Positions 16,359 to 26,361 of a stretch of 43,952 nt of DNA are shown piece by piece. The stretch covers positions 1-43,952 of the forward strand of contig CALALB010000025.1 of the NCBI GenBank assembly GCA_937923175.1. Direction: 5' to 3'. Made by a program: the position numbers and the translations under genes. Origin of the DNA: an uncultured Chromatiaceae bacterium (GTDB lineage: Bacteria > Pseudomonadota > Gammaproteobacteria > Chromatiales > Chromatiaceae). Under the pieces are notes generated by a model. It was given only the letters and a program-made list of their open reading frames with translations, was not told the DNA's origin and made no database searches. Each line of letters opens with the position of its first letter. Within the stretch, counting starts at the first letter, position 1.

Positions 16359-17699
16359 GTGGGATCGCGACTTTGTCTTCTAGCCGTGTTTATATTTGCA
16401 ATCGCCGCCCCTGCCCGGTCAGAACCGGCTGCCGCAGGGCGGGCAGGTGATGCCTGGCTGATCGATCTCACCGGCCCCATTGGGCCAGCAAGCGCCGCCT
16501 ATGTCGAGGATAGCCTCGCCGCTGCCCAGAGCGCGGGCGCAGGACTGATGATCCTGCGCCTGGATACACCAGGCGGTCTGGATACCTCGATGCGCGCGAT
16601 CGTCAAGGCGATCACCGCTAGCTTACTGCCGGTCATTGGCTATGTCGCGCCCACTGGTGCGCGGGCCGCCAGTGCCGGTACCTATATCCTGATGGCCTGT
16701 CCAGTCGCGGCGATGGCGCCTGGGACCAATCTCGGCGCGGCGACCCCCATTCAGATCGGCGGCCTGTCTGAGCGAGGTACCCCTGAGAATCACGAATCCG
16801 GACCTGCGGCCCAGGGTGTCCATGAAACCAAGCTGATCAATGACGCGGCGGCCTATCTGCGTAGTCTCGCGGCACTCCATGGGCGAAACGCCGAGTGGGC
16901 CGAACGGGCGGTGCGCGAGGGGTCAAGCCTGACCGCCGAGGAGGCCCTGAGCCTTGGGGTCATCGATCTGATTGCTGCAAACCCCAAGGAGCTCTTGGCA
17001 GCCCTCGATGGACGCAGGATCCGCATCCACCAGCAGGAATTCTTGCTCGCGACCCAGGAAATGCACTTGATCGCGCATACGCCTAGCTGGCATATCCGCT
17101 TGCTGGGGGTCCTCAGCGACCCAAGTATCGCCTATATCCTGCTCTTGATCGGAATCTATGGCCTAATTTACGAGTTTGCCAATCCAGGTGCCATATTGCC
17201 CGGCACCCTGGGTGCCTTAAGCCTCCTGGTGGCGCTCTATGCCTTCCAGCTTCTGCCGGTCAACTATGCCGGCCTTGCCCTCCTCGGGCTTGGGATTTTG
17301 CTGATGATCGCCGAGGTGTTCTCGCCGAGCCTGGGTGGACTGGGGATCGGCGGCGTTGCCGCCTTTATTATCGGTTCCCTGATCCTGATCGATTCGGAGG
17401 AGATGGCAATACCGCTCGCCTTGATCCTAGGCGCCACAGCGGCAGGCGCTGCCTTGATCCTGATCGTGGTCCGTCTGGCGGTCAAGGCCCAGCGGCGTCC
17501 AGCCGCCAGCGGCAGCGAGCAATTGATCGGCGCCCTGGGAACGGCGGTGACGGCACTGAATCCAGAGGGCAACGTGCGGGTTCAGGGTGAGCTCTGGTCG
17601 GCGCGCGCTGAGATCCCCGTTCCCGCAGGCTCGGCGATCCGGGTCAGGGAACGCTCGGGTCTGACCCTAGTGGTCGAACCGGTTCAATCATCGCGATGA
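16359..17699 (+). CDS. nfeD: NfeD-family membrane serine protease
   Basis: Membrane-anchored ClpP-class protease of the long NfeD (1510-N) type, thought to work with a partner SPFH/stomatin protein in membrane protein quality control. A signal peptide (LCLLAVFIFAIAAPARS) precedes the protease domain, which has the nucleophile in RAASAGTYI (Ser about 105) and the general-base Lys in HETKLIND (about 158). Four to five helices follow from about residue 255, and the C-terminal OB-like NfeD domain holds GALGTAVTALNPEGNVRVQGELW. GTG 16359 is used as start; no ATG lies ahead of the signal peptide. The SPFH gene follows after 12 bases, the classic two-gene operon. Confidence 0.93.
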   Translation: MGSRLCLLAVFIFAIAAPARSEPAAAGRAGDAWLIDLTGPIGPASAAYVEDSLAAAQSAGAGLMILRLDTPGGLDTSMRAIVKAITASLLPVIGYVAPTGARAASAGTYILMACPVAAMAPGTNLGAATPIQIGGLSERGTPENHESGPAAQGVHETKLINDAAAYLRSLAALHGRNAEWAERAVREGSSLTAEEALSLGVIDLIAANPKELLAALDGRRIRIHQQEFLLATQEMHLIAHTPSWHIRLLGVLSDPSIAYILLLIGIYGLIYEFANPGAILPGTLGALSLLVALYAFQLLPVNYAGLALLGLGILLMIAEVFSPSLGGLGIGGVAAFIIGSLILIDSEEMAIPLALILGATAAGAALILIVVRLAVKAQRRPAASGSEQLIGALGTAVTALNPEGNVRVQGELWSARAEIPVPAGSAIRVRERSGLTLVVEPVQSSR

Positions 17700-17711
17700 G
17701 GTCTTAACACC

Positions 17712-18467
17712 ATGCTGACCCAAACCGTTCTAACCCTACTCATCCTAGTCTTGGCCTTTTTGTTCTCCTGTATCCGGATCCTCCCTGAATATACACGCGG
17801 GGTGATCTTTACCCTGGGGCGCTTTACCGGCGTCAAAGGACCAGGTCTCATCTTGGTCGTACCAGCCATCCAACAGATGATCCGCGTCGATCTGCGCGTT
17901 CAGGTCCTGGATGTCCCCAGCCAGGATGTCATCTCGCGCGATAACGTCTCGGTCAAGGTCAATGCGGTGGTCTATTTTCGGGTGCTCGAGCCCGAGAAAT
18001 CGATCATCCAGGTCGAGGACTATCGCCTGGCGACCAGCCAACTTGCCCAGACAACCCTGCGGTCGGTGCTCGGCCAGCATGAGCTTGATGAGATGCTCGC
18101 TGAGCGCGAGCGGCTGAATGCCGATATCCGCAAGATCCTCGACGCCCAGACCGATGCCTGGGGGATCAAGGTCTCCAACGTCGAGATCAAACATGTGGAT
18201 CTCGATGAGTCCATGGTCCGTGCCATCGCCCGCCAGGCTGAGGCCGAGCGGGCGAGGCGCGCCAAGGTCATCCATGCCGAGGGCGAATGCCAGGCCGCCG
18301 AGAAGTTAATGGAGGCGGCGCGGATCCTCGCTACCCAGCCGCAGGCGATGCAGTTGCGCTTTCTTGAGACCCTAACGGCCATCGCCAATGATCGGAGCAC
18401 AACCATCCTGTTCCCTGTGCCCCTGGATCTGGTTGAGCCCCTGCTGGGGCGCAAGGGCCAAGCCTAG
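17712..18467 (+). CDS. SPFH/stomatin-family (slipin) protein
   Basis: Partner of the NfeD protease upstream. One N-terminal helix ([17 protein letters not shown]) anchors a cytoplasmic or periplasmic SPFH domain with the stomatin signatures [38 protein letters not shown] and [20 protein letters not shown]. An Ala/Glu-rich coiled-coil part ([20 protein letters not shown]) follows, and the short hydrophobic end [21 protein letters not shown] is typical of slipins. The 251-residue length is normal. Stomatins form ring-shaped oligomers that delimit membrane patches and regulate the partner protease. Confidence 0.93.
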   Translation: MLTQTVLTLLILVLAFLFSCIRILPEYTRGVIFTLGRFTGVKGPGLILVVPAIQQMIRVDLRVQVLDVPSQDVISRDNVSVKVNAVVYFRVLEPEKSIIQVEDYRLATSQLAQTTLRSVLGQHELDEMLAERERLNADIRKILDAQTDAWGIKVSNVEIKHVDLDESMVRAIARQAEAERARRAKVIHAEGECQAAEKLMEAARILATQPQAMQLRFLETLTAIANDRSTTILFPVPLDLVEPLLGRKGQA

Positions 18468-18508
18468 AGCGGCAGGCTACAAGGTTGTCTGCGCCTAGGC
18501 CACGCAAC

Positions 18509-19087
18509 TCAGGCGATCGGCGCCACCCCGATCAGGGCGCGATGCAACCAAAAGATAAAGGCGAGATACAGGGCCAGGCCGCCGATGATGGCGATACCGT
18601 CATTGGCAGGGCCCCGGGGGGCGCCGCGCACCGGCAGGGGGGTCCGGTGGTGCAGCGACAGCCGATCGGCTATTGCCCAGATGAGGAACGACCCAAAGAG
18701 CAGGACATCGGCAAGCATCCCATTGGCCAAAAGATGGGCAAAGCCCCAGATCTTGACTGCGGCAAGCATGGGGTGCTTTACCGTGCTCTGAATCCGTCCC
18801 GGCAGATAGGCTGCAAACAGCAGGGGGAAGACTGGCAGCATCAGCAAAAGCATCGCATGCTTTAGCCAAAGGGGAGGGAGATAGAGGGGGACGGGGTGTA
18901 AACGGGCCGCGCCATACCCCTGAGCGATCAGAACCAATCCAATCAGCGAGATCAGGCTATAGATGCCCTGCCAGCCCAGCAACCCCAGCCGTTCGATCAG
19001 CCGCGACCGCAGATCAGGCCGGGCCATGGGGAGAGAATGGGCGCCGAGAAAAAGCACAAGTCCGAGGATCAGCGTCAGAAGTGCCAT
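18509..19087 (-). CDS. NnrU-family membrane protein
   Basis: A 192-residue integral membrane protein with about five helices. It starts with MALLTLILGLVLFLGAHSLPMARPDLR and has WQGIYSLISLIGLVLIAQGYG, VKHPMLAAVKIWGFAHLLANGMLADVLLFGSFLIWA and a C-terminal FIFWLHRALIGVAPIA, the pattern of NnrU proteins. NnrU was first noted near denitrification genes and its relatives include isoprenoid-modifying enzymes such as Z-ISO, but no nitrogen-oxide gene is close here, so its role is open. It converges on the SPFH gene with 41 bases between. Confidence 0.85.
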   Translation of the reverse strand: MALLTLILGLVLFLGAHSLPMARPDLRSRLIERLGLLGWQGIYSLISLIGLVLIAQGYGAARLHPVPLYLPPLWLKHAMLLLMLPVFPLLFAAYLPGRIQSTVKHPMLAAVKIWGFAHLLANGMLADVLLFGSFLIWAIADRLSLHHRTPLPVRGAPRGPANDGIAIIGGLALYLAFIFWLHRALIGVAPIA

Positions 19088-19214
19088 GTTTGGTTCCTAG
19101 ATTGCCTGGCTGCTGGCGCCAGGCAAGATCCCTGATGCCCTAGGTCTTGCGCTTAGGCCAGAGCCGCTTGGATAGAAACACCAAGCCCTGATTGTAAAGT
19201 CTAGGGTGCGCCTT

Positions 19215-19718
19215 TCAACGTGGGCGCGTGATTGAGACCAGATGGGCACAGCCAGGTTCCAGATGACCCCAGTCATCCGGCATCTCGAGACGGGCGACCG
19301 TTGCTGTGGGCAACACCTTGCCGTCCCGGGGGATGGTAATCTCATCACCGGCCAGATACAGCAAGAGCTCCGCAAGCCCCGGATTATGGCCGACACAAAG
19401 GACAGTGCGCGCCTGCAGGGGACATTCGGCCAGGACCTTCAGGAGGGTTTGGACATCGGCCTCATAGATCCGCGGCTCCCAAACGATCTGACCCTTTTTA
19501 AAATCCAGGCTTTTGCACACCCGCGTTGCGGTCTGGCGGGCGCGTTTGGCCGGAGAGCTGATGACATAATCCGGGACCAGCCCCTCCCGATAGAGCCAGG
19601 CGCCCATGTTCGGGGCGTCCTTTTTACCGCGCTTGGCAAGCGGACGATCAAAGTCGCTCGCCGCGCCTGAATCCCAGTCCGATTTGGCGTGACGCAGTAA
19701 CAAGAGCTCGCGAGCCAT
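19215..19718 (-). CDS. sixA: SixA-like phosphohistidine phosphatase
   Basis: Histidine-phosphatase-superfamily protein of the SixA branch, which removes phosphate from phosphohistidine in phosphotransfer proteins. The catalytic RHG-type motif is LLLRHAKSDWD near the N-terminus, followed by DFDRPLAKRGKKDAP, VISSPAKRARQTA and the second histidine in VLCVGHNPGLAELLLYL. Start ATG 19718 puts the motif within the first 15 residues, as usual for the family; the frame is open to TTG 19742, which would add MYIGPFFH. The product is 167 residues. A specific partner is not visible nearby. Confidence 0.88.
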   Translation of the reverse strand: MARELLLLRHAKSDWDSGAASDFDRPLAKRGKKDAPNMGAWLYREGLVPDYVISSPAKRARQTATRVCKSLDFKKGQIVWEPRIYEADVQTLLKVLAECPLQARTVLCVGHNPGLAELLLYLAGDEITIPRDGKVLPTATVARLEMPDDWGHLEPGCAHLVSITRPR

Positions 19719-19847
19719 GTGAAAAAAGGGACCGATATACAATGGGAGAAGTCAACCCAGCGCCAGGCTTAAGGCATCGGCGCAATGGATCCGGATCAGC
19801 TGGGCAAGGGATATTTGCTTTTAACATATTTGTCATTTTTTGTCAGC

Positions 19848-20723
19848 TCAGCCGAGCTCGGCCAGCAAACGCTCGATCATGGATTGCGCCTGGGCAAGAT
19901 AGCCGCCGCCGAATAGGTTGAGATGATTCAGGATATGGTAAAGATTGTAGAGAATCCGGCGCACCCCATAGCCTGGGTCGAGCGGCCAGGACTCGCGATA
20001 GGCGGCATAAAAGCCCGCGTCAAAGCCGCCAAAGAGCTCGGTCATCGCCAGATCCGCCTCGCGATCACCGTAATAAACCGCTGGATCAAAGATCACCGGC
20101 TCACCCGCAGGGGTGGCGCCGATATTTCCGCCCCAGAGATCGCCATGTAACAGCGAGGGCAAGGGCCGATGATCAAGCAAGAGGTCGAGCCGGTCCATCA
20201 ATTGTTCGCCCTTTTGCTGGAGACGCCCGCCATAGCCGTTGGCCGCAGCGAGCCTGAGCTGGGGCCCCAGCCGGCATTCCCGCCAAAAACTCGCCCAATC
20301 GCGATGAGGCGTATTGATCTGAGGGGTAGCGCCGATGGTATTGGCGCGAGACCAGCCGAATTGCTCAGCGGTGAGGCGATGGAGACTGGCAAGCTGGTGT
20401 CCAGCGCGTGCTCCATCGAGCCTGCCGCTGAGGTCCAGATATTCCATTGCCAAAAAGGACTCGCTGCCGGCAAGGCCAACGCAGATCGGCTGAGGCACAC
20501 GGATGGCCTTGGTCTGGGCAAGCTCTTTGAGCCCCGCCAATTCGGCCTCAAACATCTCGATGGACTGCGCCCGGTTTAGCTTTACAAAAAACCGCTCTCT
20601 GTCGCCCTCGAGGATGACCGCGCGATTGATACAGCCGCCGCCGACAGGGCGCTGTTGTCTGAGATGAAATGGCCGACCGGTGACCCTGGCGATTGACTCG
20701 GCGATCTGCTCCCAATGGCTCAT
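19848..20723 (-). CDS. Fructosamine kinase family protein
   Basis: Kinase-fold protein of the fructosamine/ketosamine-3-kinase family, which phosphorylates sugar adducts on protein amines so that they fall off (protein deglycation). Motifs are GGGCINRAVIL near the N-terminus, FFVKLN with the ATP-binding Lys, FLAMEYL, the catalytic LLHGDLWGGNIG, and the metal-binding IFDPAVYYGDREADLAM. Length 291 residues fits. ATG 20723 overlaps the upstream HNH stop as ATGA, so the two genes are translationally coupled. The physiological substrate in bacteria is not settled. Confidence 0.92.
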   Translation of the reverse strand: MSHWEQIAESIARVTGRPFHLRQQRPVGGGCINRAVILEGDRERFFVKLNRAQSIEMFEAELAGLKELAQTKAIRVPQPICVGLAGSESFLAMEYLDLSGRLDGARAGHQLASLHRLTAEQFGWSRANTIGATPQINTPHRDWASFWRECRLGPQLRLAAANGYGGRLQQKGEQLMDRLDLLLDHRPLPSLLHGDLWGGNIGATPAGEPVIFDPAVYYGDREADLAMTELFGGFDAGFYAAYRESWPLDPGYGVRRILYNLYHILNHLNLFGGGYLAQAQSMIERLLAELG

Positions 20724-21322
20724 GCCAGCCTCTGACAACGCTGATGCAAGGGGCTTGAACGGGGAAAGTGGGCGCGCAAAAACTCCATCTGGTCAGCCAG
20801 GATATTACGCCCCATGAGATAGATATATTCGGCATGGGTGGGGGTGAATGGCACAGCGAGGAGCTCCATACCTGCATCCTCTGGCGTGCGCCCCGCCTTG
20901 TGGTTATTACAGCGCACACAGGCCGTCACGACATTGGTCCATACATCCTGTCCGCCCTGACTTAAAGGGCGGACATGATCGCGTGAGAGCAGACGCGCTG
21001 GCAGGCGCTGACCGCAATAAAGACAGATATGATCGTCGCGTTTAAACAATGCCCGATTGGACAGGGGTGGGGAATAATCAGGACCAAGCCGTTGTTCCAG
21101 GTTATGATGTGAACCCTGGGTTGCGATGATCGAATGGATCTCGAGCTCGCTTTGGCGGCGGGTGCTGGTATTGATCCCGCCGCGCAGAACGAATAGGGAA
21201 TCGCCACAGACATAGGCGACCTGACCGAGGCTATAGAGTCGCGCTGCCTCGCGATAATCGATCCACTCCAAGGGCATCCCCGCCTGGTTGGTCCGCAGGA
21301 TCTGTTGGGTCAGCAAGGGCAT
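20720..21322 (-). CDS. HNH endonuclease family protein
   Basis: A 200-residue protein with a compact HNH nuclease core: CLYCGQRLPARLLSRDHVRPLSQGG, then NVVTACVRCNNHKAGRTPEDAGM. Two CxxC pairs bind zinc and the DH-N-H residues form the active centre. The N-terminal 90 residues (EWIDYREAARLYSLGQVAYVCG) are the conserved extension seen in housekeeping HNH proteins of proteobacteria rather than in restriction or phage nucleases. It precedes and overlaps the fructosamine-kinase gene and is divergent from priA across 75 bases. Confidence 0.88.
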   Translation of the reverse strand: MPLLTQQILRTNQAGMPLEWIDYREAARLYSLGQVAYVCGDSLFVLRGGINTSTRRQSELEIHSIIATQGSHHNLEQRLGPDYSPPLSNRALFKRDDHICLYCGQRLPARLLSRDHVRPLSQGGQDVWTNVVTACVRCNNHKAGRTPEDAGMELLAVPFTPTHAEYIYLMGRNILADQMEFLRAHFPRSSPLHQRCQRLA

Positions 21323-21397
21323 GGGTCGATGCAGACTGCAGATAACCTATGTCCATCATACCCACTTGGCTGAAAGGCGCAAACCGCTGAAAGAAAC

Positions 21398-23677
21398 ATG
21401 TCGACTGAGCCGGCCGGCACCCCTGAGGATCAGGGCCAGGGTGATCCAACCGCGGTCGAAGGCAGTAAAAACATCCTGCGGGTTGCGGTCGCTGGGCCAT
21501 TCTTTGAGGCGCTCGATTATCTGCCGCCACCTAGGCATGACTGGGAGGAACCCCGACCAGGGACCCGTTTGCTCGTACCCTTGGGTCAGCGCAGACAGGT
21601 CGGGATATTGGTCGGTGTTGCCGAGGAGAGTTCTTACCCCAGGGCGCGGCTGAAAGCGGTCGAGAAGGTATTAGACCCTAACCCATTATTTAGCGAGCGC
21701 GACCTGAGGGTGTTGCACTGGGCAGCGACCTATTATCAGCAACCGCTTGGCGAGGTCTTGTTTGCCGCCTTGCCTGAGCCATTGCGCAAACCCGATCCCT
21801 TGCCCGAGCCTGGTCAGCCCGGGGTCCGGCTAACCGAGGCCGGTTGGTCATTGGACCCCCGGGCACTGAACCGGGCCCCTCGTCAGCGCGCCTTGCTTGA
21901 GATTCTCCGGACCGCACCCGCGGGGATGACCTGGTCCAACCTGCGCCTAAGATTCGGTGAGGCTGGACCGATCCTGCGCGCCCTGCGCGCCAAGGGACTG
22001 ATCACCGAGGTCCAGATCCAACCGTCTCCCGCCGATCCACTAGCCTCTGACCCAGCCCCAGGGCCTACTCTGACGCCCGAACAAGAGGCGGCAGTCACAG
22101 CGGTCGCAGCGACCTGGGGTCAATTTCAAGCCTTTTTACTCGATGGCATCACGGGGAGCGGCAAGACCGAGGTCTATATCCGGCTTGCCGAGGCGGCCAT
22201 CGCCCAAGGCAATCAGGTTCTTATCCTTGTCCCTGAGATCGCGCTCACCCCTCAGCTAAAGATGCGCCTGCAGGCGCGTCTGCCAGGGCCGATCGCTGTA
22301 CTCCATTCCGGGCTGTCCAAGCAGGAACGGCTGGCCAATTGGTTAGCTGCAGCACGCGGCTCAGCCAGACTGATCCTGGGTACACGCTCGGCGATCCTAG
22401 CACCTATCCCCAGGCTTGGGCTGATCCTCGTCGATGAGGAGCACGACGACTCGTTTAAACAACAAGAAGGCTTCCGTTATTCGGGAAGGGATCTGGCGGT
22501 GCGCCGCGCCCAGATTTGCGGTTGCCCTGTAGTCCTGGGTTCGGCGACCCCCTCCCTTGAGAGCCTGCGCAATGCCGAGCTTGGGCGTTATTCGCGGCTG
22601 CGTCTGACCGAGCGCGCAAGCGGGGCCCCTTTGCCTGAGCTTGCATTGCTCGATATCCGCAATCAGCCGCTAGTTGCTGGCCTCGCCCCTCCTCTGCGCG
22701 CCGAGATCGCCGCCGAGCTTCAGGCCGGCAATCAGATCCTGTTGTTTCTCAATCGGCGTGGCTATGCGCCGGTTTTGATCTGTCATCGCTGCGGTTGGGT
22801 CGGTGAGTGCGCGCATTGCGATGCCCGCTTGACTGTGCATCTTGCGGCCCAGCGTCTGTGGTGCCATCACTGCGGCTGGTCATCTGCCCTGCCTGAACGC
22901 TGTCCGGTGTGCGCCAGCCTGGATTTGCGGATGCTCGGCCGGGGGACCGAGCGCCTCGAGGATAACCTTGCCAAACTCTTCCCCGCTGCCCGTATCGCCC
23001 GACTCGATCGCGACAGCACCCGCCGGCAGGGGGCGCTCGAACAGGTCCTGGAGGCGGCGCGGCGCGGTGAGATCCAGATCCTGCTCGGCACCCAGATGCT
23101 GGCCAAGGGCCACGACCTGCCCGGGGTCACCCTGGTCGGTATCCTCGAACTCGATCAGGCCCTGTATGCCGCCGATTTTCGCGCAGCCGAACGGGCTGCC
23201 CAGTTGATCATCCAGGTTGCAGGGCGTGCTGGACGTGCCGACCGGCCGGGGCGAGTCTTGCTCCAAACCCGCCATCCAGACCACCCCTTATTGCAATTAC
23301 TCCTGAGAGGAGGCTATAGCGACTTCGCCCGGGCCGCTTTAGCCGAACGCGCCGCAGCTGAGCTTCCTCCCTTTAGTCATCTGGCCTTAATGCGCACCGA
23401 GGCACCGACTGCCGGGGAGGCATTGGCCTTCTTGCAACAGGCCCGGACCCTTGGCGAACAGCTTAGGCCCGAACCCTCGCCGGTCTTGCTGCTCGGTCCG
23501 GTGCCTGCCCCGCTGGAGCGGCGGGCAGGGCGCCATCGGGCGCAATTGTTGATCCAAGGCGCCAAGCGCCCGCTCCTGCAAAGGTTTTTGCAGGACTGGC
23601 TGCCTGAGGTGCGCGCGATCCGCTGTTCGCGCCGCCTGCGTTGGTCGCTCGATGTCGATCCACGCGACCTCATGTAA
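21398..23677 (+). CDS. priA: Primosomal protein N' (replication restart helicase PriA)
   Basis: Superfamily 2 DNA helicase that recognises stalled forks and reloads DnaB. The order is: N-terminal 3'-DNA-binding domain beginning at ILRVAVAGPFFEALDYLPP (about 26), winged-helix part, Walker A GITGSGKT (250-257), DEEH (346-349), GSATPSLESL, then the zinc-binding insert with CHRCGWVGECAHCD and CHHCGWSSALPERCPVC, and the second helicase lobe with GTQMLAKGHD and IQVAGRAGRADRPG. At 759 residues it is of normal length. About 25 polar residues precede the conserved start, so the true start could be slightly downstream, but no better ribosome site was seen. Confidence 0.96.
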   Translation: MSTEPAGTPEDQGQGDPTAVEGSKNILRVAVAGPFFEALDYLPPPRHDWEEPRPGTRLLVPLGQRRQVGILVGVAEESSYPRARLKAVEKVLDPNPLFSERDLRVLHWAATYYQQPLGEVLFAALPEPLRKPDPLPEPGQPGVRLTEAGWSLDPRALNRAPRQRALLEILRTAPAGMTWSNLRLRFGEAGPILRALRAKGLITEVQIQPSPADPLASDPAPGPTLTPEQEAAVTAVAATWGQFQAFLLDGITGSGKTEVYIRLAEAAIAQGNQVLILVPEIALTPQLKMRLQARLPGPIAVLHSGLSKQERLANWLAAARGSARLILGTRSAILAPIPRLGLILVDEEHDDSFKQQEGFRYSGRDLAVRRAQICGCPVVLGSATPSLESLRNAELGRYSRLRLTERASGAPLPELALLDIRNQPLVAGLAPPLRAEIAAELQAGNQILLFLNRRGYAPVLICHRCGWVGECAHCDARLTVHLAAQRLWCHHCGWSSALPERCPVCASLDLRMLGRGTERLEDNLAKLFPAARIARLDRDSTRRQGALEQVLEAARRGEIQILLGTQMLAKGHDLPGVTLVGILELDQALYAADFRAAERAAQLIIQVAGRAGRADRPGRVLLQTRHPDHPLLQLLLRGGYSDFARAALAERAAAELPPFSHLALMRTEAPTAGEALAFLQQARTLGEQLRPEPSPVLLLGPVPAPLERRAGRHRAQLLIQGAKRPLLQRFLQDWLPEVRAIRCSRRLRWSLDVDPRDLM

Positions 23678-23897
23678 ACCTCGGCCAAGCTCGGGTATCC
23701 TTATCCCCCATCCTTCCAACCTGGAATCCCTCGATCGACAGGGGCCATTCGGGAAGGGCAACTCCATCTAAACATGCTGCCGATTGGGAAGGCCCAGGCT
23801 GAGCGGCTGATTGATCCGCTCATCTGTCCTGGCCTGCTTGTGGGGAATCAAGGGAAGCGCCCTTCTGAACACAGGACCGAGCGACAAGATGTATAAA

Positions 23898-23920
23898 TAA
23901 CCCGCGATTTCAGGCGCGGG
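23898..23920 (+). terminator. GC-rich hairpin between priA and argS
   Basis: ACCCGCG and CGCGGGT form a perfect 7-base-pair stem with a loop of about nine bases, followed by TTTACTTG. The T-run is short, so termination is only plausible; it lies 20 bases before the argS start and may equally be part of a leader structure. The rest of the 262-base priA-argS gap shows nothing recognisable. Confidence 0.45.
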
Positions 23921-23939
23921 TTTACTTGTAGAGATCTCT

Positions 23940-25721
23940 ATGAAACACCAGATCGCCAACCTCCTCTCCGCCGCTCTCCGCTCGCTGACTGGCGACGGAC
24001 AACTCGCGCTTGGCCAACTGCCCCAGATCCAGGTTGAGCGCACTAGGGATCCAGCGCACGGGGATCTGGCAAGCAATCTGGCCCTGTTGCTTGCCAAACA
24101 CACTGGTCTGAAACCGCGTGCACTTGCCGAGCGGATCGTCTCTGCCTTACCGAGTTCAGACTTGGTCGCGCGGGTCGAGGTGGCAGGCCCAGGGTTTATC
24201 AATTTCTTCTTGAGCGAGTCCGCCTATCGCTCCCTGGTCCCTAGGATCTTGGATACAGGACCGGAATATGGGCGCAGCAAGCTCGGTGCCGGTCAAAGGG
24301 TGCAGGTCGAATTTGTCTCGGCCAATCCGACCGGACCCTTGCATGTCGGGCATGGGCGCGGCGCGGCCTATGGGGCGGTGGTCGCCGATCTGCTCGAAGC
24401 TGTCGGTTTCGAGGTCCATCGCGAATACTATGTCAACGATGCCGGGCGGCAGATGGATATCCTGGCGACCTCGGTATGGCTGCGCTATCTGGAACTGTGC
24501 GGCGAGACCCTGCGTTTCCCAAGCAACGGCTATCGCGGCGACTATGTCTGGGATATCGCCGCCACCCTGCACCGCGAGCACGGCGATGCCTATCGGGTGG
24601 ATGCCGATGAGGTCTTCTGCGGCCTACCCCCTGATGCCCCGGGTGAGGGCGAGCCGCAGGATCAGGGCGGCGACAAGGAGGCCCATATCGATGGACTCAT
24701 CGCCGCGGCCAAGCGGCTTTTGGGCGACAATCGTTATCGCTATGTCTATGAGCTGGGCCTGAATACCATACTCGATGATATCCGCGCGGATTTGGCGCAA
24801 TTCGGCGTGACCTATCAGGAATGGTACTCAGAGCGCTCGCTGGCCGAGCGCGGCCTGGTCAACCACGCGCTTGAACGTCTGCGCGAGGCAGGCTATCTCT
24901 ATGAACAAGGCGGTGCACTCTGGTTTCGCTCAAGCGCCTTTGGCGACGAGAAGGACCGAGTGGTGGTGCGCGAAAATGGCCAAACGACCTATTTCGCCTC
25001 GGACATCGCCTACCATCTGGACAAATTCGAGCGCGGATTCGATCGGATCATCGACATCTGGGGTGCCGATCATCACGGCTATATCCCGCGGGTCAAGGCG
25101 GCGCTCCAGGCCCTGGGTCAGGACCCCAATCGCCTCGATGTTCTGCTTGTGCAGTTTGCAGTGCTCTATCGCGGCGGGGAAAAGGTCCAGATGTCCACCC
25201 GCTCAGGCGAGTTCGTGACCCTACGCGAGCTGCGCCGCGAGGTAGGACGCGATGCGGCAAGATTTTTTTATGTCATGCGCCGCTGTGAACAGCATCTGGA
25301 TTTTGACCTGGATCTCGCCAAGTCCCAATCGGCAGATAATCCAGTCTATTATGTCCAGTACGCCCATGCCCGTATCTGCGCCGTGCTGCGTCAAGCCGCC
25401 GAGCGCGGGATCGCCATTGAGCTCAGCCCAGGCGCCTGCAATCTGGAGCTTTTGCTTGAACCGCATGAACAGACCCTACTGCGCACCCTCAGCCGCTATC
25501 CCGAGGTCATCGAGCAGGCAGCGCTTAAGATCGAGCCGCACCAACTCACCCAGTATCTGCGCGAGCTGGCGACCGATTTTCACGCCTATTACAACACCCA
25601 TCCCTTTCTGGTCGAGGATATCGCCCTGCGCGATGCCCGTTTGAAATTGATCCTGGCTACCCGCCAGGTCTTGCACAATGGTTTAAATCTACTCGGTGTT
25701 TCGGCACCGGAGAGTATGTAA
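23940..25721 (+). CDS. argS: Arginyl-tRNA synthetase
   Basis: Class I aminoacyl-tRNA synthetase that charges tRNA-Arg. The N-terminal tRNA-binding domain is followed by [15 protein letters not shown], containing the HIGH-class signature HVGH at 135-138. Further on are [23 protein letters not shown] and the KMSKS-equivalent [11 protein letters not shown]. The C-terminal anticodon domain ends in [24 protein letters not shown], typical of ArgS. At 593 residues it is full length. A SPOR-domain gene follows one base after the stop, an arrangement common in gammaproteobacteria. Confidence 0.97.
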   Translation: MKHQIANLLSAALRSLTGDGQLALGQLPQIQVERTRDPAHGDLASNLALLLAKHTGLKPRALAERIVSALPSSDLVARVEVAGPGFINFFLSESAYRSLVPRILDTGPEYGRSKLGAGQRVQVEFVSANPTGPLHVGHGRGAAYGAVVADLLEAVGFEVHREYYVNDAGRQMDILATSVWLRYLELCGETLRFPSNGYRGDYVWDIAATLHREHGDAYRVDADEVFCGLPPDAPGEGEPQDQGGDKEAHIDGLIAAAKRLLGDNRYRYVYELGLNTILDDIRADLAQFGVTYQEWYSERSLAERGLVNHALERLREAGYLYEQGGALWFRSSAFGDEKDRVVVRENGQTTYFASDIAYHLDKFERGFDRIIDIWGADHHGYIPRVKAALQALGQDPNRLDVLLVQFAVLYRGGEKVQMSTRSGEFVTLRELRREVGRDAARFFYVMRRCEQHLDFDLDLAKSQSADNPVYYVQYAHARICAVLRQAAERGIAIELSPGACNLELLLEPHEQTLLRTLSRYPEVIEQAALKIEPHQLTQYLRELATDFHAYYNTHPFLVEDIALRDARLKLILATRQVLHNGLNLLGVSAPESM

Positions 25722-25722
25722 G

Positions 25723-26337
25723 ATGCCCAAGGACTATCATCGCGCCAAACCGCCGCCTCCCTCCCCGCCTTCGACCCCCCCAATCCGCCGCAAGCCGACT
25801 TGTTCCTGTCTCGGCTGGCTCATCGGTGGGATGGCACTCGGTATCGCCAGTTCAAGCCTGCTTGCGCCGCACGGCAGCTCGGATGCAGAGACAGCACGCC
25901 CTGCCCCAGCCGAGCAACCAGGCCATCAACCGACCTTTATGTATGAAAAGATCCTCAGGGAGGCCGAGGTCGATATCAGCAAACAGCCGCCCCCTCCGCC
26001 TGTATCCTTGCCTCAGCCACCGCAGGCCATTGCGGTCAGTGCCCAGTCCCCAACACCCGGTGTTTCTGCCCAGGGGATACCGACACCGACTGCACCAACC
26101 AGCGGCACCTATCTGCTTCAGGTAGCCTCATTCGGGCGCGCCGCCGACGCCGAGCGCCTGCAGGCCCAGCTCGCCCAGATGGGGATCGCAGCGAGCATCC
26201 AGAGCGCAACCCTTCCGAACGGCAAGACCACCTATCGGGTGCGTACCAGCACCTATGCCAGCCGCCGAGAGGCGGAGCAGGTCAGCGAGTTTTTAAAACG
26301 CCAGGGTCAAAACCCAATGCTGCTTCCAGTACGCTAG
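25723..26337 (+). CDS. SPOR-domain cell-division-type protein
   Basis: A 204-residue bitopic membrane protein. A short cytoplasmic, Pro-rich N-terminus leads into one helix (CLGWLIGGMALGIASSSLL), a Pro/Ala/Gln-rich periplasmic linker of about 80 residues, and a C-terminal SPOR domain (YLLQVASFGRAADAERLQAQ to GQNPMLLPVR), which binds denuded peptidoglycan at the septum. The topology resembles FtsN, but the essential FtsN segment cannot be identified by eye. ATG 25723 directly follows the argS stop, so cotranscription is likely. Confidence 0.88.
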   Translation: MPKDYHRAKPPPPSPPSTPPIRRKPTCSCLGWLIGGMALGIASSSLLAPHGSSDAETARPAPAEQPGHQPTFMYEKILREAEVDISKQPPPPPVSLPQPPQAIAVSAQSPTPGVSAQGIPTPTAPTSGTYLLQVASFGRAADAERLQAQLAQMGIAASIQSATLPNGKTTYRVRTSTYASRREAEQVSEFLKRQGQNPMLLPVR

Positions 26338-26361
26338 CCGCTGGAGGTTGGTATTGGTCCC

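Noticed and set aside
20720-21322. HNH gene as part of a defence system
   Set aside because: Its extended N-terminus and coupling to a fructosamine-kinase gene fit a housekeeping HNH protein; no restriction or toxin partner is nearby.
23768-24202. Minus-strand 144-codon frame across the argS start
   Set aside because: More than half is antisense to conserved ArgS sequence; no motif.
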